From: Sporosarcina quadrami
GTDB lineage: Bacteria; Bacillota; Bacilli; Bacillales_A; Planococcaceae
Length of the DNA: 64,000 bases
Assembly: GCF_014836615.1 (NCBI RefSeq)
Contig: NZ_JACSQN010000006.1
Coordinates: forward strand, 1 to 64,000
Reading direction: 5' to 3'
The notes below the pieces were generated by a model. That model was not told the origin of the DNA, searched no databases, and was given only the letters and a program-made list of their open reading frames with translations. How positions within the stretch are numbered: position 1 is the first letter of the stretch; each line of letters begins with the position of its first letter. Shown here piece after piece: positions 17,956-26,715 of this stretch. The position numbers were made by a program, and so were the translations under genes.

Positions 17956-19305
17956 TTATTTTATCGTTCCAGCCGTTTCAAACTCGGCATTAATGTCTTC
18001 CAACTTCATGCCTTTTGTTTCTGGCGCAAGTGTGTAAGTGATGATTAGTCCGATTAATGCTACACCTGCAAAGACGCCTAGTGCTGCAGAATTCCCCCAT
18101 ATAGCGACGACATTCGGGAACACGAGCACGCCTAAGATGGAGCCGATTCGACTAACAGACGTCGCAAAACCAGATGCCCCTGCTCGCAGGCTTGTAGGGA
18201 ATAACTCTGTAGGATAAACAAAGTTTAAAATGCCTCCGCCCATGTTAGCAAACAAGACTGAAACACTGAAAAGAACGACTAAAAACACAAGTGTTGGATG
18301 CGGATTGAATGTTAGAACTACAAGCCCTGCCGTCAACCCAGCAAATGATGTAATGAGTAACGGACGACGTCCCCATCGCTCAACGAGATTCATCCCAATG
18401 ATTGCTCCGACTAAACCTAATACACTGACTATCGAAGAAGCAACATAGGTTTTGTGAAGATCTCCTTGCGTGAACGAAGAGAGGATTGTTGGTGTATACA
18501 TCGAAATCCCGTAATAGGAAGTCGAATAACAGAACCAGAAACCTGAAACAAAAATCGTACGCTTAATCAACTTCTTAGAGAACAACATGCTTAACGGAAC
18601 CTTCTTAGACTTCGGTTCCGGCTCTAATTTCACTTTACTTCCAGTAATATTGAAAACAACTTTTTCAGCTTCATCTTCACGCCCTTTTGAAACAAGCCAG
18701 CGAGGTGATTCTGGCAGACCAATTCGGAAGATGAAAATAATTACAGCAAAAATAGCTCCTAGTAAGAACATATAACGCCATGCATGATCACCTAATGGTG
18801 CAAATAGTATTCCACTCATGTAGGCGACAACTGCACCGACAAACCACATAGCTGCAAGGAAGGTCCCTTGCTTTCCCCTATTCTTGGTGGAACTAAATTC
18901 AGAAACGAGTGTGGCGGAAATCGGATAATCAGCCCCGATTCCAATACCGAGTAAAAACCTGAAAACAATTAGCCATAGGACATTCGGTGCAACCGCTGTC
19001 AAAACAGCAAATAAAACAAAGGCTAACAAATCAATGGTAATCATCGCTTTCCGACCAAATGTATCTGTTAACCGACCTAGCCATGCAGCTCCTATAAACG
19101 AGCCGATAATCGCAGATGCTGTGAGAAGACTTTGTTCCCAAGGCATAATGCTCCACTGTTTCAAAATTAATGGCATCGCTACAGCAATAATCGTCAAATC
19201 AAATCCATCCAGGAACGTTCCACCAGCTGATACAATCTTCACTTTCCGTTGAAATTTATCAAGTTTCTTCGGATCCGCAGGTGTATCCAAATAATCAAAT
19301 GCCAT
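17956..19305 (-). CDS. MFS metabolite/sugar:H+ symporter
   Basis: 449 residues with twelve membrane segments and MFS signatures of the sugar porter/aromatic acid symporter groups: GRLTDTFGRKAM near residue 77, RFLLGIGIGADYPIS near 116 and ERWGRRPLL near 304. It lacks an extended sugar-porter N-terminus. Expected role is H+-coupled uptake of a sugar, polyol or acid. AAAGGGG precedes the ATG. First gene of a two-gene operon with the isomerase-like protein. Its 200-nt leader contains a promoter, a terminator and a competing upstream pairing arm, pointing to attenuation. Confidence 0.85.
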   Translation of the reverse strand: MAFDYLDTPADPKKLDKFQRKVKIVSAGGTFLDGFDLTIIAVAMPLILKQWSIMPWEQSLLTASAIIGSFIGAAWLGRLTDTFGRKAMITIDLLAFVLFAVLTAVAPNVLWLIVFRFLLGIGIGADYPISATLVSEFSSTKNRGKQGTFLAAMWFVGAVVAYMSGILFAPLGDHAWRYMFLLGAIFAVIIFIFRIGLPESPRWLVSKGREDEAEKVVFNITGSKVKLEPEPKSKKVPLSMLFSKKLIKRTIFVSGFWFCYSTSYYGISMYTPTILSSFTQGDLHKTYVASSIVSVLGLVGAIIGMNLVERWGRRPLLITSFAGLTAGLVVLTFNPHPTLVFLVVLFSVSVLFANMGGGILNFVYPTELFPTSLRAGASGFATSVSRIGSILGVLVFPNVVAIWGNSAALGVFAGVALIGLIITYTLAPETKGMKLEDINAEFETAGTIK

Positions 19306-19402
19306 ACATAAACCCCTTTTCTTAAAGTTTTTATTATGTAATCCTATAAAATTCCCCTTCTACACCTCTATGACTTTCCACTCGCCCCCTTTTAAGCAAC
19401 AC

Positions 19403-19488
19403 AAAAACCCGGCAAAGCCTAATAACATGCATGCCTTAAAAGGCTGCACAAATGGCTTTGCCGGGTTCTCATAGTCTCTACCCGGTAA
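19403..19488 (-). promoter_or_regulatory. Candidate transcription attenuator/riboswitch leader of the MFS operon
   Basis: On the minus strand AACCCGGCAAAGCC pairs perfectly with GGCTTTGCCGGGTT, followed by a T run: a strong terminator about 100 nt before the ATG. The first arm (ACCCGG) can instead pair with ACCGGGT just upstream, across AGAGACTATGAGA, which would block the terminator. This is the layout of an antiterminator switch. I do not recognise a known aptamer; it does not match T-box, SAM, TPP or glycine consensus. Confidence 0.7.
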
Positions 19489-19523
19489 TCTACTATTTTC
19501 ACTCTTGCAACGGGATTGACAAT

Positions 19524-19553
19524 ATCATAACAAAGTTCACTATTTTCCGTCAA
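19524..19553 (-). promoter_or_regulatory. Promoter of the MFS/isomerase operon
   Basis: Minus-strand TTGACG (19548-19553) and TATGAT (19524-19529) with an 18-bp spacer, a good SigA-type promoter placed before the attenuator. GATTGAC and GTCAATC flank it as an inverted repeat (19514-19520 and 19549-19555), a possible operator. Confidence 0.65.
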
Positions 19554-19577
19554 TCATTTTTTACGGTACCTTTTTTA

Positions 19578-19723
19578 GGTACCTGTGCAAGAAACATTCA
19601 CGACAATTCAACCAATTTGTATGATTATACGGACATATATAACAAACCTCGACAAACCAACATCCGTGTCTCATAATCATGCAATTGTAGTGAATTTACT
19701 GAATTGCGTCTTGCACAGGTACC
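19578..19723 (+). repeat. KpnI-ended repeat element, copy R7
   Basis: 146 bp with both ends intact, in the divergent gap between the MFS operon and the surface metallophosphoesterase gene. No central terminator. An extra GGTACC lies 8 bp outside the left end (19565-19570), separated by TTTTTTA. Confidence 0.88.
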
Positions 19724-19819
19724 TTTATTTACTGATCTTTTACAATCCCTCAACACTCTCTTGACATTCTAACTCTACAATAAGATTTGTTGATTACTAG
19801 AAAAAGAGGAGATGTTGTT

Positions 19820-22800
19820 GTGAAAAAGCCTATGCTGTCGATTGCTTTGGCGGGAAGTCTTGTATTGTCCGGAATTATACATGCTGTCGTCAAAGCGGAT
19901 AGCCCTATTGAATATTCTTCAATGCAAACTGGATGGGACGTTCCGGTTCTCATTACAGAAATAATGCCGAATAGCTTGAATGTCGGAAACTCTGATGCAT
20001 GTGAGTACATTGAGCTTTATAACAATCTTACAGTACCCCTTCCATTACAAGATCTCAAGCTCATCTATGGTTATCCCGACGGCAAATCCGTTGACTGGAA
20101 CTTCGTGGAGGACAAAGTGATTCTGCCCGGTGAGACGATGGTCGTTTGGGTAAAAAATGCCGCTAATTCGGATTTGACATGGGAGGATTTTAATCAAATA
20201 TATGGAACACAACTTCCAGACAGCCATTTGTCGTACATCGAGTCGGATGGCATGAGTAATACAAAAGCCCGCTCTTTGTCTGTTGCCAGCACGTCAGGCA
20301 TGGTTTATTCGAAAGTGGACTATACACCAGAGCAAGTCATTGAACATAAAAGCATTACTTACAAACCATCTTTAGATGGCTCCGTCATGGTCGCTTATCC
20401 AGAGAACACAGAGCCGACACCAGGCACAATTCTCCCTGAACAAGTGCCGAGCAAGCCCGTGGAACAAGATACGGAGTCGCCTGTCATTTCACATGAACCG
20501 ATTACAGATGCTGCAAGTGATCAGCCATTGTTCATTCAGGCACAAGTAACAGATGATCGCCACGTTCAATATGTCGGTATATCTTATCAAACTACTATCG
20601 AAGGCCCATGGATCCAAAAAGAGTTAACGGAACAAGCTGACGGCATGTATTCGATTGAAATTCGTCCAGAGGAATTAATCTCTTCTCATTTTGCGTACCG
20701 GATTGAAGCCTCTGACGGACAAAACGTTACAACAACAGAAGACTATCAACTCCAATTGACTGAATCAGGATCTGCACCAGAATCCGATTTCGACGCACAG
20801 CAAGTCCCATATCTACTTGTCACTGAACTTGTTCCAGACAGCACAAATGTCGGCAAGCTTGATGGTTATGAGTTCATAGAAATCTATAATAACTCGACGG
20901 AAGACATTAACTTGAATGACTATACAATCCGCTACCGATATCCTGCAGAAGGGCCGGGGGGAGATTTGATCTGGCGTCATACTGTCCAAGATTTGATCAT
21001 TCCATCAGGGGAGACGATGGTTTTCTGGGTCATCAACAGTGCGAACGGCGATAAAACAGTTGCCGATTTCAACGCAAATTACGGAGTGAACCTTGTCGAA
21101 AACGTCAATATCGTCAAAATCCATAATGGCGGCATGGCAAATAGCAGTACGCGGGGCGTCAGCATTTCAACAAATACTGGAGAGGATATCTCCGTCGCCT
21201 ACTATTTTGACGAGCCTGACGTCGACGATACGAAGCCCGACAAAGGCATCTTCTATAAGTTCCCTAACGAAGCTGGGAATAAAACAATGGTGAAATATAG
21301 TCCTGGAATTGAAGCAGCTACCCCTGGATCTGTTCAATCCATTCAAGTTCCCGCTGTGAAAGTACAATTGCCGCACACAACAGAAGCACCGATCGTCGAA
21401 GATCAAACGTCAATGGATGACATCGATGATAAGCAGAATTTGAATTTGAAATTCAGTATGAGCGGGCCTTCGGTAAAAACCGTGCGACTTTATTATAAAA
21501 CAACTACCGAACCCGACTATCGTTCTATCTATTTAACGCGTAGCAGTAACGGCATCTATTCACATGTCATCTATTCTCCAGAACTAATTGGCAATGAATC
21601 GGTTAATTATTACTTGGAAATGTCGGATGGACGATCAATAACCAAAACAGAGATTGCCTCTGTTAACATCAAAACTGAAAAAACTGAGCAAAACGGTCTA
21701 AATATTTCTCAAGGTGCCCTCTTAAAACGAACGGCCCTTATTAAAACACTCGGTTCCGACTCTTCCCTATGGATTGATAATGAAGACGTAACCAAACTAA
21801 CAGCTCCATCACTTTCTGGACAAGCTTATTTCGCATTCGATGTTAAAAAAGTGAACTTGTATTTTAAAAATGGCGTTACCATCGGTGATGAAATCATTCA
21901 TATATTCGATGATACGATAAACACCTATGAAACAATGACAATCCCGATTGAGCCGAAGTATTTCACTGCTAAGGAGGCGACAACAATTGCCATCCGTTCA
22001 GGCACAAAGGTCTCACCATTTGATCAGGAATCCGAAGAGAACCGGGATGATTTCCAAATCAAAAACGTCAGACTAGTTTTGGAAGACGGAACGACACTCT
22101 ACGATCCACAATATGCAAATCCAGAGAAGGAACTCCTTGTCGGTGACGGAGCGAGCGCTACAGAGTTTTTCGAATTCGCCTTCAGCGTACCTGAAGAACA
22201 ATTTAAAGCGAAAGCCTATAAATGGGATACGACAAAAGTCGCTAACGGAAAACATATTATCGAAGCTAGAGGACAAGATTCTACGCAGATTGACGTTACA
22301 GTGGATAACGAAGCACCGACAATTTCTCCGTCAATCGAAGATGGGAAAGAGTATAAAGGTGAAATTCTTATTGATGCAGCAGTCGCTGATGAATACTCCG
22401 GCGTCGCTTCTGTACATGCACAACTAGATGGAGAAGAAATCGTTTTGCCTTATGCAACAACATCAGCAATTCTTTCACCAGGCGCACATAAAGCAACTTT
22501 CATAGCAACTGATAAGGCTGGAAATGAAACGATCAAAACAGTGAACTTCACAGTCACAGATGAAAGTCCAAACGAACCTGTAGCCATTACTCCTAAAGAC
22601 GGCACCATGAATATTGACCCATCCAGTGTATCTTTGCAAGTTCGTGTAACGGATCCTACTGAAGATCCAATGGATGTACTATTCTTTGAAGGTCATGAAA
22701 TAAATGCTGCAGATGAACAAGTGAAGATTTTTGAAAACAGCACTGATGTTGAACCACCAAATGAAATGATACCTGCCGGTGAAACAGCTGTATTACAAAA

Positions 22801-25429
22801 AGAGACAATGGCCAAAGTGGACGGAATCTATCATGAGACATCCTCTACAGACCAGTTCCCTTATCAGCGGTTTGAAGTGGAAGTCGGCGAAGCGATCGAT
22901 GAAACCGATGAAATCGTCTTGAACTGGGAAGGTAAGTCTTTGATTGGGAGAAAAGTGTCCATGTATACATGGAACAACGAAATAAACAAATGGGAACTTC
23001 GAGATTGGAAGATCGCAAAGGACAATCAGAATTTCAAATTGACAGGAACCGTAAAAGGTCATACGTACATTACAGATGGCAAAGTCCACGTGATGATTCA
23101 AGACGAAATTTCCACTTCTCCAGAGTTTGACTATTCTTTCATCTGGATGTCGGACACCCAATATTATTCGGAAAGCTATCCTTATATTTATGACCGCATG
23201 ACGAAATGGATTGTGGAGAAAAAAGAAGATTTGAATATTAAATATGTTTTCCATACAGGAGACCTCGTCGACAAAGTAGATCAGGAAATCCAATGGAACC
23301 GCGCAGACGAATATATGAAAACGCTAGAAGATGCTAATGTTCCTTATGGCGTACTTGCTGGGAACCATGACGTTGGCCATAAAACAGGTGACTATGTTAA
23401 GTACGGGGAATACTTTGGCGAGCAACGCTACAAAGACCAGCCCTATTACGGGGAATCATACAAAAACAACCGTGGTCACTATGATTTAATTAGCGTAAAC
23501 GGAAATGACTACATCATGCTCTATATGGGCTGGGGTGTCGATGACGAGGGCATTGCATGGTTGAATAAAGTATTAGCGGAAAATCCTAATCGCATGGCAT
23601 TCCTATCTTTCCATGAGTACTTACTTGTTTCCGGAAACCGCAGTCCGATCGGAGATAAGATTTACAATGAAGTCATCCTTCAAAATCCGAACGTCGTAGC
23701 AGTCCTTAGTGGGCATTACCACGATAGTGAACTGCTAGTCGATCCGATTGATGATGACGGAGACGGAATACCTGACCGCAATGTCTACCAAATGCTTGCA
23801 GACTACCAAGGCGGACCTGAAGGCGGCCAAGGTTTCATGCGTCTTTTGAAAGTAAATCCGATCGAAAATAAAATCCATGTCCAAACGTATTCACCGTATT
23901 TGGATAAGTACAATTACTACAGTTCAGAAGAATACCCAGGGAAAGATGAGTTTAAGATTGATTTGGATCTAAAACCGCAAGAAAAACTTGTGGCGACAGA
24001 TTTCTTCGAAGCTGAGATTTTTACCGATAACAAACTAGGCAAACAGAAAGATGTGGCACATGCCGGAATTGCAGAAACAACATGGAACGACCTCACACCA
24101 GAGAAGAAGCATGGCTGGTATGTGAAAGTGTCAGATGACTTTGGCGGACAAGTCCGATCTGCAGTCTGGACGTTCGTTACTGGAAAACGGAATGGCAATC
24201 CCGATACACCAATCGAACCTAATCCACCTGTAGAGGAAGAAATACCATCGGATGATCAGCCAAGTGACAATGGAAATCCTAGTATTCCGGAAATTCCTTA
24301 TGTCCCTGGAAAACCGGCACCATCAGACAAAGAAGAAGTGCCAACTAAGCCAAACGACAATAAACAGGAAGATCAAACTACAGAAAATAAACCTGTTCAC
24401 GTGTCACTCGATATGATCAATCAAAATGCAAAACAAATAACTTTGCAAGCGGAGCAAGACGGCGATATCGAGTGGATTTTAAAAGAAGATGTACTCAAAG
24501 CTCTGAAAGATTTGAAGAAACCTATCGTGTTCCAAACAAAATCGGGACATTCCGTAACCATGCCGACTAACGTTTTCGCTTCAATGAAAGGAAACGTCAT
24601 GAATGTACAAATTGCACTTGCTACGGAAAAAATTGTTGATAACCAAACAGTTCAATATGCAGATGCAGTAGATGTCCATGTGAAGATGGATGGAAAGCCG
24701 ATGACAATACCATTAGCCATTCAGCTGAAGTTGAATAAACCCATCGATAAAGGGAACACAACAGGTGCCGCTTTTGTAAATGACGCATGGATTTATGCAG
24801 GTGGCTATCAAAAGGACGGTTATTGGACCTTCCCTTCCACCGAAGCAACCCGTGTAACCGTCATGAGCAAGCAGCCAAACTTCAAAGACACAAGCAAGCA
24901 TTGGGCAAAATACGAGATCCATTCTCTTTATTCCCGCCTTGTGATCGATGAAAAAACCGACAAAAAGTTTGCACCAAGTGCCAAGCTGACTAGAGCGGAA
25001 TTTACAGTGTGGCTCTCCACTGTATTTCAGTTACCGCTTGAAGACGTCAAAGGAGACTTTGCAGATGTCACCGCTTCAAAAAACCAGGCAGCCCAGCACA
25101 TTGAAGCTGCTCGACGCGCGGGAATCGTTCACGGGAAACCAAACGGAAAGTTCGACCCGGACGCAATGATCACACGCCAGCAAATGGCAACCATGCTAGT
25201 CCGCGCCTTAGAAGCGAAAAACCCGGAAATTGTACAAGACGACAAGTCCAAAAAAGATTTCAAAGATGATAAAAGGATAAGTGGGTATGCGAAAAATGCA
25301 GTAGCTAAAGTATCGGCAGCAGGTTTAATGAACGGCCTCGCCGATGGCACATTCCAACCAAAACGCACAATAACCCGCGGCGAAACAGCCGTCATCCTTT
25401 GGCGCTTGTTAGAAGTGAAAAAAGATTAA
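19820..25429 (+). CDS. Giant S-layer-anchored metallophosphoesterase with lamin-tail domains
   Basis: 1869 residues from GTG 19820, chosen because AGAGGAG lies just upstream and a signal peptide (KKPMLSIALAGSLVLSGII) begins there. Order: lamin-tail domain 1 (about 41-150), linker/Ig-like segment, lamin-tail domain 2 (about 329-460), several Ig-like modules, then a calcineurin-like phosphoesterase with SDTQ (D1112), GDLVD (D1148), GNHD (1181-1184) and GHYH (H1299, H1301), all metal ligands present. A Pro-rich linker leads to three S-layer-homology modules (about 1687-1869) that bind secondary cell-wall polymer. The layout recalls B. subtilis YvnB but adds the SLH anchor. Probable role: cell-surface hydrolysis of phosphate esters or extracellular nucleic acid. 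Monocistronic, ended by the terminator in R8. Confidence 0.88.
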   Translation: MKKPMLSIALAGSLVLSGIIHAVVKADSPIEYSSMQTGWDVPVLITEIMPNSLNVGNSDACEYIELYNNLTVPLPLQDLKLIYGYPDGKSVDWNFVEDKVILPGETMVVWVKNAANSDLTWEDFNQIYGTQLPDSHLSYIESDGMSNTKARSLSVASTSGMVYSKVDYTPEQVIEHKSITYKPSLDGSVMVAYPENTEPTPGTILPEQVPSKPVEQDTESPVISHEPITDAASDQPLFIQAQVTDDRHVQYVGISYQTTIEGPWIQKELTEQADGMYSIEIRPEELISSHFAYRIEASDGQNVTTTEDYQLQLTESGSAPESDFDAQQVPYLLVTELVPDSTNVGKLDGYEFIEIYNNSTEDINLNDYTIRYRYPAEGPGGDLIWRHTVQDLIIPSGETMVFWVINSANGDKTVADFNANYGVNLVENVNIVKIHNGGMANSSTRGVSISTNTGEDISVAYYFDEPDVDDTKPDKGIFYKFPNEAGNKTMVKYSPGIEAATPGSVQSIQVPAVKVQLPHTTEAPIVEDQTSMDDIDDKQNLNLKFSMSGPSVKTVRLYYKTTTEPDYRSIYLTRSSNGIYSHVIYSPELIGNESVNYYLEMSDGRSITKTEIASVNIKTEKTEQNGLNISQGALLKRTALIKTLGSDSSLWIDNEDVTKLTAPSLSGQAYFAFDVKKVNLYFKNGVTIGDEIIHIFDDTINTYETMTIPIEPKYFTAKEATTIAIRSGTKVSPFDQESEENRDDFQIKNVRLVLEDGTTLYDPQYANPEKELLVGDGASATEFFEFAFSVPEEQFKAKAYKWDTTKVANGKHIIEARGQDSTQIDVTVDNEAPTISPSIEDGKEYKGEILIDAAVADEYSGVASVHAQLDGEEIVLPYATTSAILSPGAHKATFIATDKAGNETIKTVNFTVTDESPNEPVAITPKDGTMNIDPSSVSLQVRVTDPTEDPMDVLFFEGHEINAADEQVKIFENSTDVEPPNEMIPAGETAVLQKETMAKVDGIYHETSSTDQFPYQRFEVEVGEAIDETDEIVLNWEGKSLIGRKVSMYTWNNEINKWELRDWKIAKDNQNFKLTGTVKGHTYITDGKVHVMIQDEISTSPEFDYSFIWMSDTQYYSESYPYIYDRMTKWIVEKKEDLNIKYVFHTGDLVDKVDQEIQWNRADEYMKTLEDANVPYGVLAGNHDVGHKTGDYVKYGEYFGEQRYKDQPYYGESYKNNRGHYDLISVNGNDYIMLYMGWGVDDEGIAWLNKVLAENPNRMAFLSFHEYLLVSGNRSPIGDKIYNEVILQNPNVVAVLSGHYHDSELLVDPIDDDGDGIPDRNVYQMLADYQGGPEGGQGFMRLLKVNPIENKIHVQTYSPYLDKYNYYSSEEYPGKDEFKIDLDLKPQEKLVATDFFEAEIFTDNKLGKQKDVAHAGIAETTWNDLTPEKKHGWYVKVSDDFGGQVRSAVWTFVTGKRNGNPDTPIEPNPPVEEEIPSDDQPSDNGNPSIPEIPYVPGKPAPSDKEEVPTKPNDNKQEDQTTENKPVHVSLDMINQNAKQITLQAEQDGDIEWILKEDVLKALKDLKKPIVFQTKSGHSVTMPTNVFASMKGNVMNVQIALATEKIVDNQTVQYADAVDVHVKMDGKPMTIPLAIQLKLNKPIDKGNTTGAAFVNDAWIYAGGYQKDGYWTFPSTEATRVTVMSKQPNFKDTSKHWAKYEIHSLYSRLVIDEKTDKKFAPSAKLTRAEFTVWLSTVFQLPLEDVKGDFADVTASKNQAAQHIEAARRAGIVHGKPNGKFDPDAMITRQQMATMLVRALEAKNPEIVQDDKSKKDFKDDKRISGYAKNAVAKVSAAGLMNGLADGTFQPKRTITRGETAVILWRLLEVKKD

Positions 25430-25453
25430 AGAATCGGGTGTGTACCTCGGTTA

Positions 25454-25600
25454 GGTACCTGTGCACAACACATTTATGACTATTCACCACTATGTATAAT
25501 TACTAGGAAAAGCAAGAAAGGAAAGCCCCTATCAAAGGCTTTCCTTTCTTTTTATATGCAATTGTATCGAATTGACTGAATTGCGTCTTACACAGGTACC
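25454..25600 (+). repeat. KpnI-ended repeat element, copy R8
   Basis: 147 bp, both ends intact, between two plus-strand genes. The centre holds a 14-bp stem that terminates the metallophosphoesterase gene. A partial GTGTACC motif precedes the left end at about 25440-25446. Confidence 0.9.
25514..25553 (+). terminator. Terminator in repeat R8 after the metallophosphoesterase gene
   Basis: AAGAAAGGAAAGCC (25514-25527) pairs perfectly with GGCTTTCCTTTCTT (25537-25550) and runs into TTT. R9 has the same stem with two mismatches. Confidence 0.85.
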
Positions 25601-25652
25601 TTTTTTAAAAAATGCTATACTAATAGAAAACTATTGTTTTGGAGGAATGAAC

Positions 25653-26540
25653 ATGAAGAAAAGATTCACGGCTGCTAAGCTCATCACAACATTAGCGCTA
25701 ACAGCAGGACTTCTCATTAGCTTTGTACATACGATTGAAGCGTCAGGGGTTTCGAACACAAAAACAGATCAGCAAACGAAGAAATATTCCGACAAAGTTA
25801 TGAAGGTACTGCGTGCCAGCTTAGGAGTGGACAAGCATTCAACGGCAAAAGATGACGTCATTAGCAACATGAAAAAAGTGGATGTTATGGACAAGTACCT
25901 AGCCACACTAGGAAAGAAAGTGAAAGGTAATGAAGTTCGAAAAGCAGTGAAGGAAATTTTCGGGATAGATTTACATTTGATTTCAAAAGAGGATATCGGC
26001 ACTACAGTATCGGCATATGACCCCGCTGTCATGGAGACTTTACGCCTCTACTTAAAACTTGATAAGAATGATACAAATCGCGACACGGACATTATGAATA
26101 TGTCTAAAAATGATGTAATGGACAGCTACAGCAAAATGTATGAGCACAAACTTTCAGGTAAGGACCTCCGTGTTCTCATTAATCACATCTACGGTGTGAA
26201 TCTTGATGGGATTTCTAGTCTAGAGCACGCTCGGCTTTCAATCAATTCGAAAGGGCAATGGATTGTAAAAAGCGATTTGGATCTGATCATCCTGACGTCC
26301 AGTCGGGATGACGTGGAAGTGTTTGTTGCACCAACAGATTATTATGTCGAAATTACAGGGTCCACTTACCTCCCTGATTCCTTAATAGAAAAGCTATCAA
26401 GCATGGGTTTCACTTATGACAAAACTACGAATTCTTATTATTACGTAAATCCGATAGGCGAATCCATTCCAGATGCATTTAAAGGACAGACGATTGGAGC
26501 GATTGTCGGAACGCTCGCAACCGAATTCCCACCAAACTGA
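25653..26540 (+). CDS. Secreted protein with a duplicated ~60-residue helical domain, unknown function
   Basis: 295 residues. GGAGG seven bases before ATG 25653 decides the start, and a clean signal peptide ends near HTIEASG (about 31). Two tandem repeats follow: residues 45-107 and 122-185, sharing VM-x2-LR, LK/GVDK, D-x-MxKxDVMD-Y and a closing (F/Y)G(I/V)(D/N)L. Both are predicted mostly helical. The last ~100 residues contain beta-type sequence (VEVFVAPTDYYVEITG) and no known motif. I do not recognise the family. It sits between repeats R8 and R9 as a single-gene unit and is probably extracellular or wall-associated. Confidence 0.75.
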   Translation: MKKRFTAAKLITTLALTAGLLISFVHTIEASGVSNTKTDQQTKKYSDKVMKVLRASLGVDKHSTAKDDVISNMKKVDVMDKYLATLGKKVKGNEVRKAVKEIFGIDLHLISKEDIGTTVSAYDPAVMETLRLYLKLDKNDTNRDTDIMNMSKNDVMDSYSKMYEHKLSGKDLRVLINHIYGVNLDGISSLEHARLSINSKGQWIVKSDLDLIILTSSRDDVEVFVAPTDYYVEITGSTYLPDSLIEKLSSMGFTYDKTTNSYYYVNPIGESIPDAFKGQTIGAIVGTLATEFPPN

Positions 26541-26547
26541 ACTGGCA

Positions 26548-26694
26548 GGTACCTGTGCACCACACATTTATGACTATTCGCCCTCACGCATAATTACTAT
26601 AAATGACAAGAAAGGAAAGCCTCTATCAAAGACTTCCCTTTCTTTTTTCATGCAATTGTAGTGAATATACTGAATTGAGTCTTGCACAGGCACC
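26548..26694 (+). repeat. KpnI-ended repeat element, copy R9
   Basis: 147 bp. The left end is intact, and the right end has GGCACC instead of GGTACC. It lies between convergent genes. The centre shares the stem of R8 (AAGAAAGGAAAGCC, 26608-26621, with GACTTCCCTTTCTT, 26631-26644), so R8 and R9 are close relatives. Confidence 0.88.
26608..26648. terminator. Terminator in repeat R9 between convergent genes
   Basis: A 14-bp stem with two mismatches followed by TTTTTT on the plus strand. It ends the duplicated-domain protein gene. Confidence 0.75.
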
Positions 26695-26715
26695 TAGAAA
26701 TACTTGTAACTAAAT

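Noticed and set aside
19403..19500. T-box or S-box (SAM) riboswitch before the MFS gene
   Set aside because: No AGGGTGGNACCGCG T-box core; ACCCGGCAA resembles part of the S-box but the flanking conserved blocks are absent.
22793..23293. Long minus-strand frame of 166 codons inside the metallophosphoesterase gene
   Set aside because: It is antisense to the conserved catalytic domain, has no ribosome binding site and no family pattern.
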